From Candidatus Dojkabacteria bacterium (GTDB taxonomy: Bacteria > Patescibacteriota > Dojkabacteria > SC72), in the NCBI GenBank assembly GCA_012514355.1, contig JAAZAL010000013.1:1-13070 (forward strand): DNA of 13,070 bases. The letters run 5' to 3'. Positions 13,063-13,070 of the stretch are shown here, piece after piece; within the stretch, counting starts at the first letter, position 1, and every line of letters starts with the position of its first letter. Under the pieces are notes generated by a model. That model was given only the letters and a program-made list of their open reading frames with translations. It searched no databases and was not told the DNA's origin. The translations under genes were made by a program, and so were the position numbers.

Positions 13063-13070
13063 ACTGGATA

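Noticed and set aside
1..13070. Defence island, prophage, transposon or CRISPR content
   Set aside because: All genes are accounted for by core wall, RNA-modification and DNA-maintenance functions plus one surface protein; no transposase, integrase, Cas or toxin-antitoxin pair is seen.

Overview
The window is a gene-dense, AT-rich chromosomal segment from a small-genome bacterium, most likely a Candidate Phyla Radiation (Patescibacteria) member. This rests on several things seen together: very short intergenic spacers, near absence of Shine-Dalgarno sequences, promoters placed directly on start codons, shortened TruB and RsmI proteins, and divergent but recognisable cell-wall enzymes. I cannot place it at phylum level below CPR. 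No gene contains an internal in-frame TGA and ftsI ends in TGA, which is consistent with the standard bacterial code (table 11). No stretch longer than about 255 bases lacks a gene. I see no rRNA, tRNA, CRISPR array, insertion sequence or prophage gene.

Region 1 (1-3316, + strand) is a peptidoglycan precursor block: a 5'-truncated murG, then murB and murA. murC, usually found between murG and murB, is absent here. Region 2 (3317-3569) is a 253-base spacer with three inverted repeats, an isolated promoter-like TATAAT and, just before mraZ, three AGTGG direct repeats at an exact 10-bp period that look like MraZ operator boxes. Region 3 (3570-8112, + strand) is the front end of a division and cell-wall (dcw) cluster: mraZ, rsmH, an FtsL-like gene, ftsI and mraY, tightly packed. 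The mraY product keeps the family fold motifs but has lost two of the three aspartates normally essential for catalysis, which is the most striking protein-level observation here.

Region 4 (8114-9816) holds a minus-strand gene for a membrane-anchored, cysteine-rich extracellular protein and a divergent tatD. They share a 119-base promoter region bounded by a perfect 9-bp inverted repeat. Region 5 (9776-11179, - strand) is a truB-rsmI pair of RNA-modification genes. Region 6 (11216-13031, + strand) holds a membrane-anchored FAM173/ATPSCKMT-like methyltransferase and rarA (mgsA), a AAA+ ATPase of replication-fork maintenance.

Together the genes make lipid I/II precursors (MurA, MurB, MraY, MurG), crosslink septal wall (FtsI with FtsL), control that cluster (MraZ), modify the ribosomal P site (RsmH and RsmI both act on C1402 of 16S rRNA) and tRNA (TruB), and maintain DNA (TatD, RarA). 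A recurring feature is a -10 box, often in the extended TGn form, ending 6-12 bases before the ATG with no Shine-Dalgarno sequence. This indicates widespread leaderless or near-leaderless transcription. I found no clearly new multi-gene system; the points worth following are the altered MraY active site, the MraZ boxes, the leaderless architecture and the divergent MurA.
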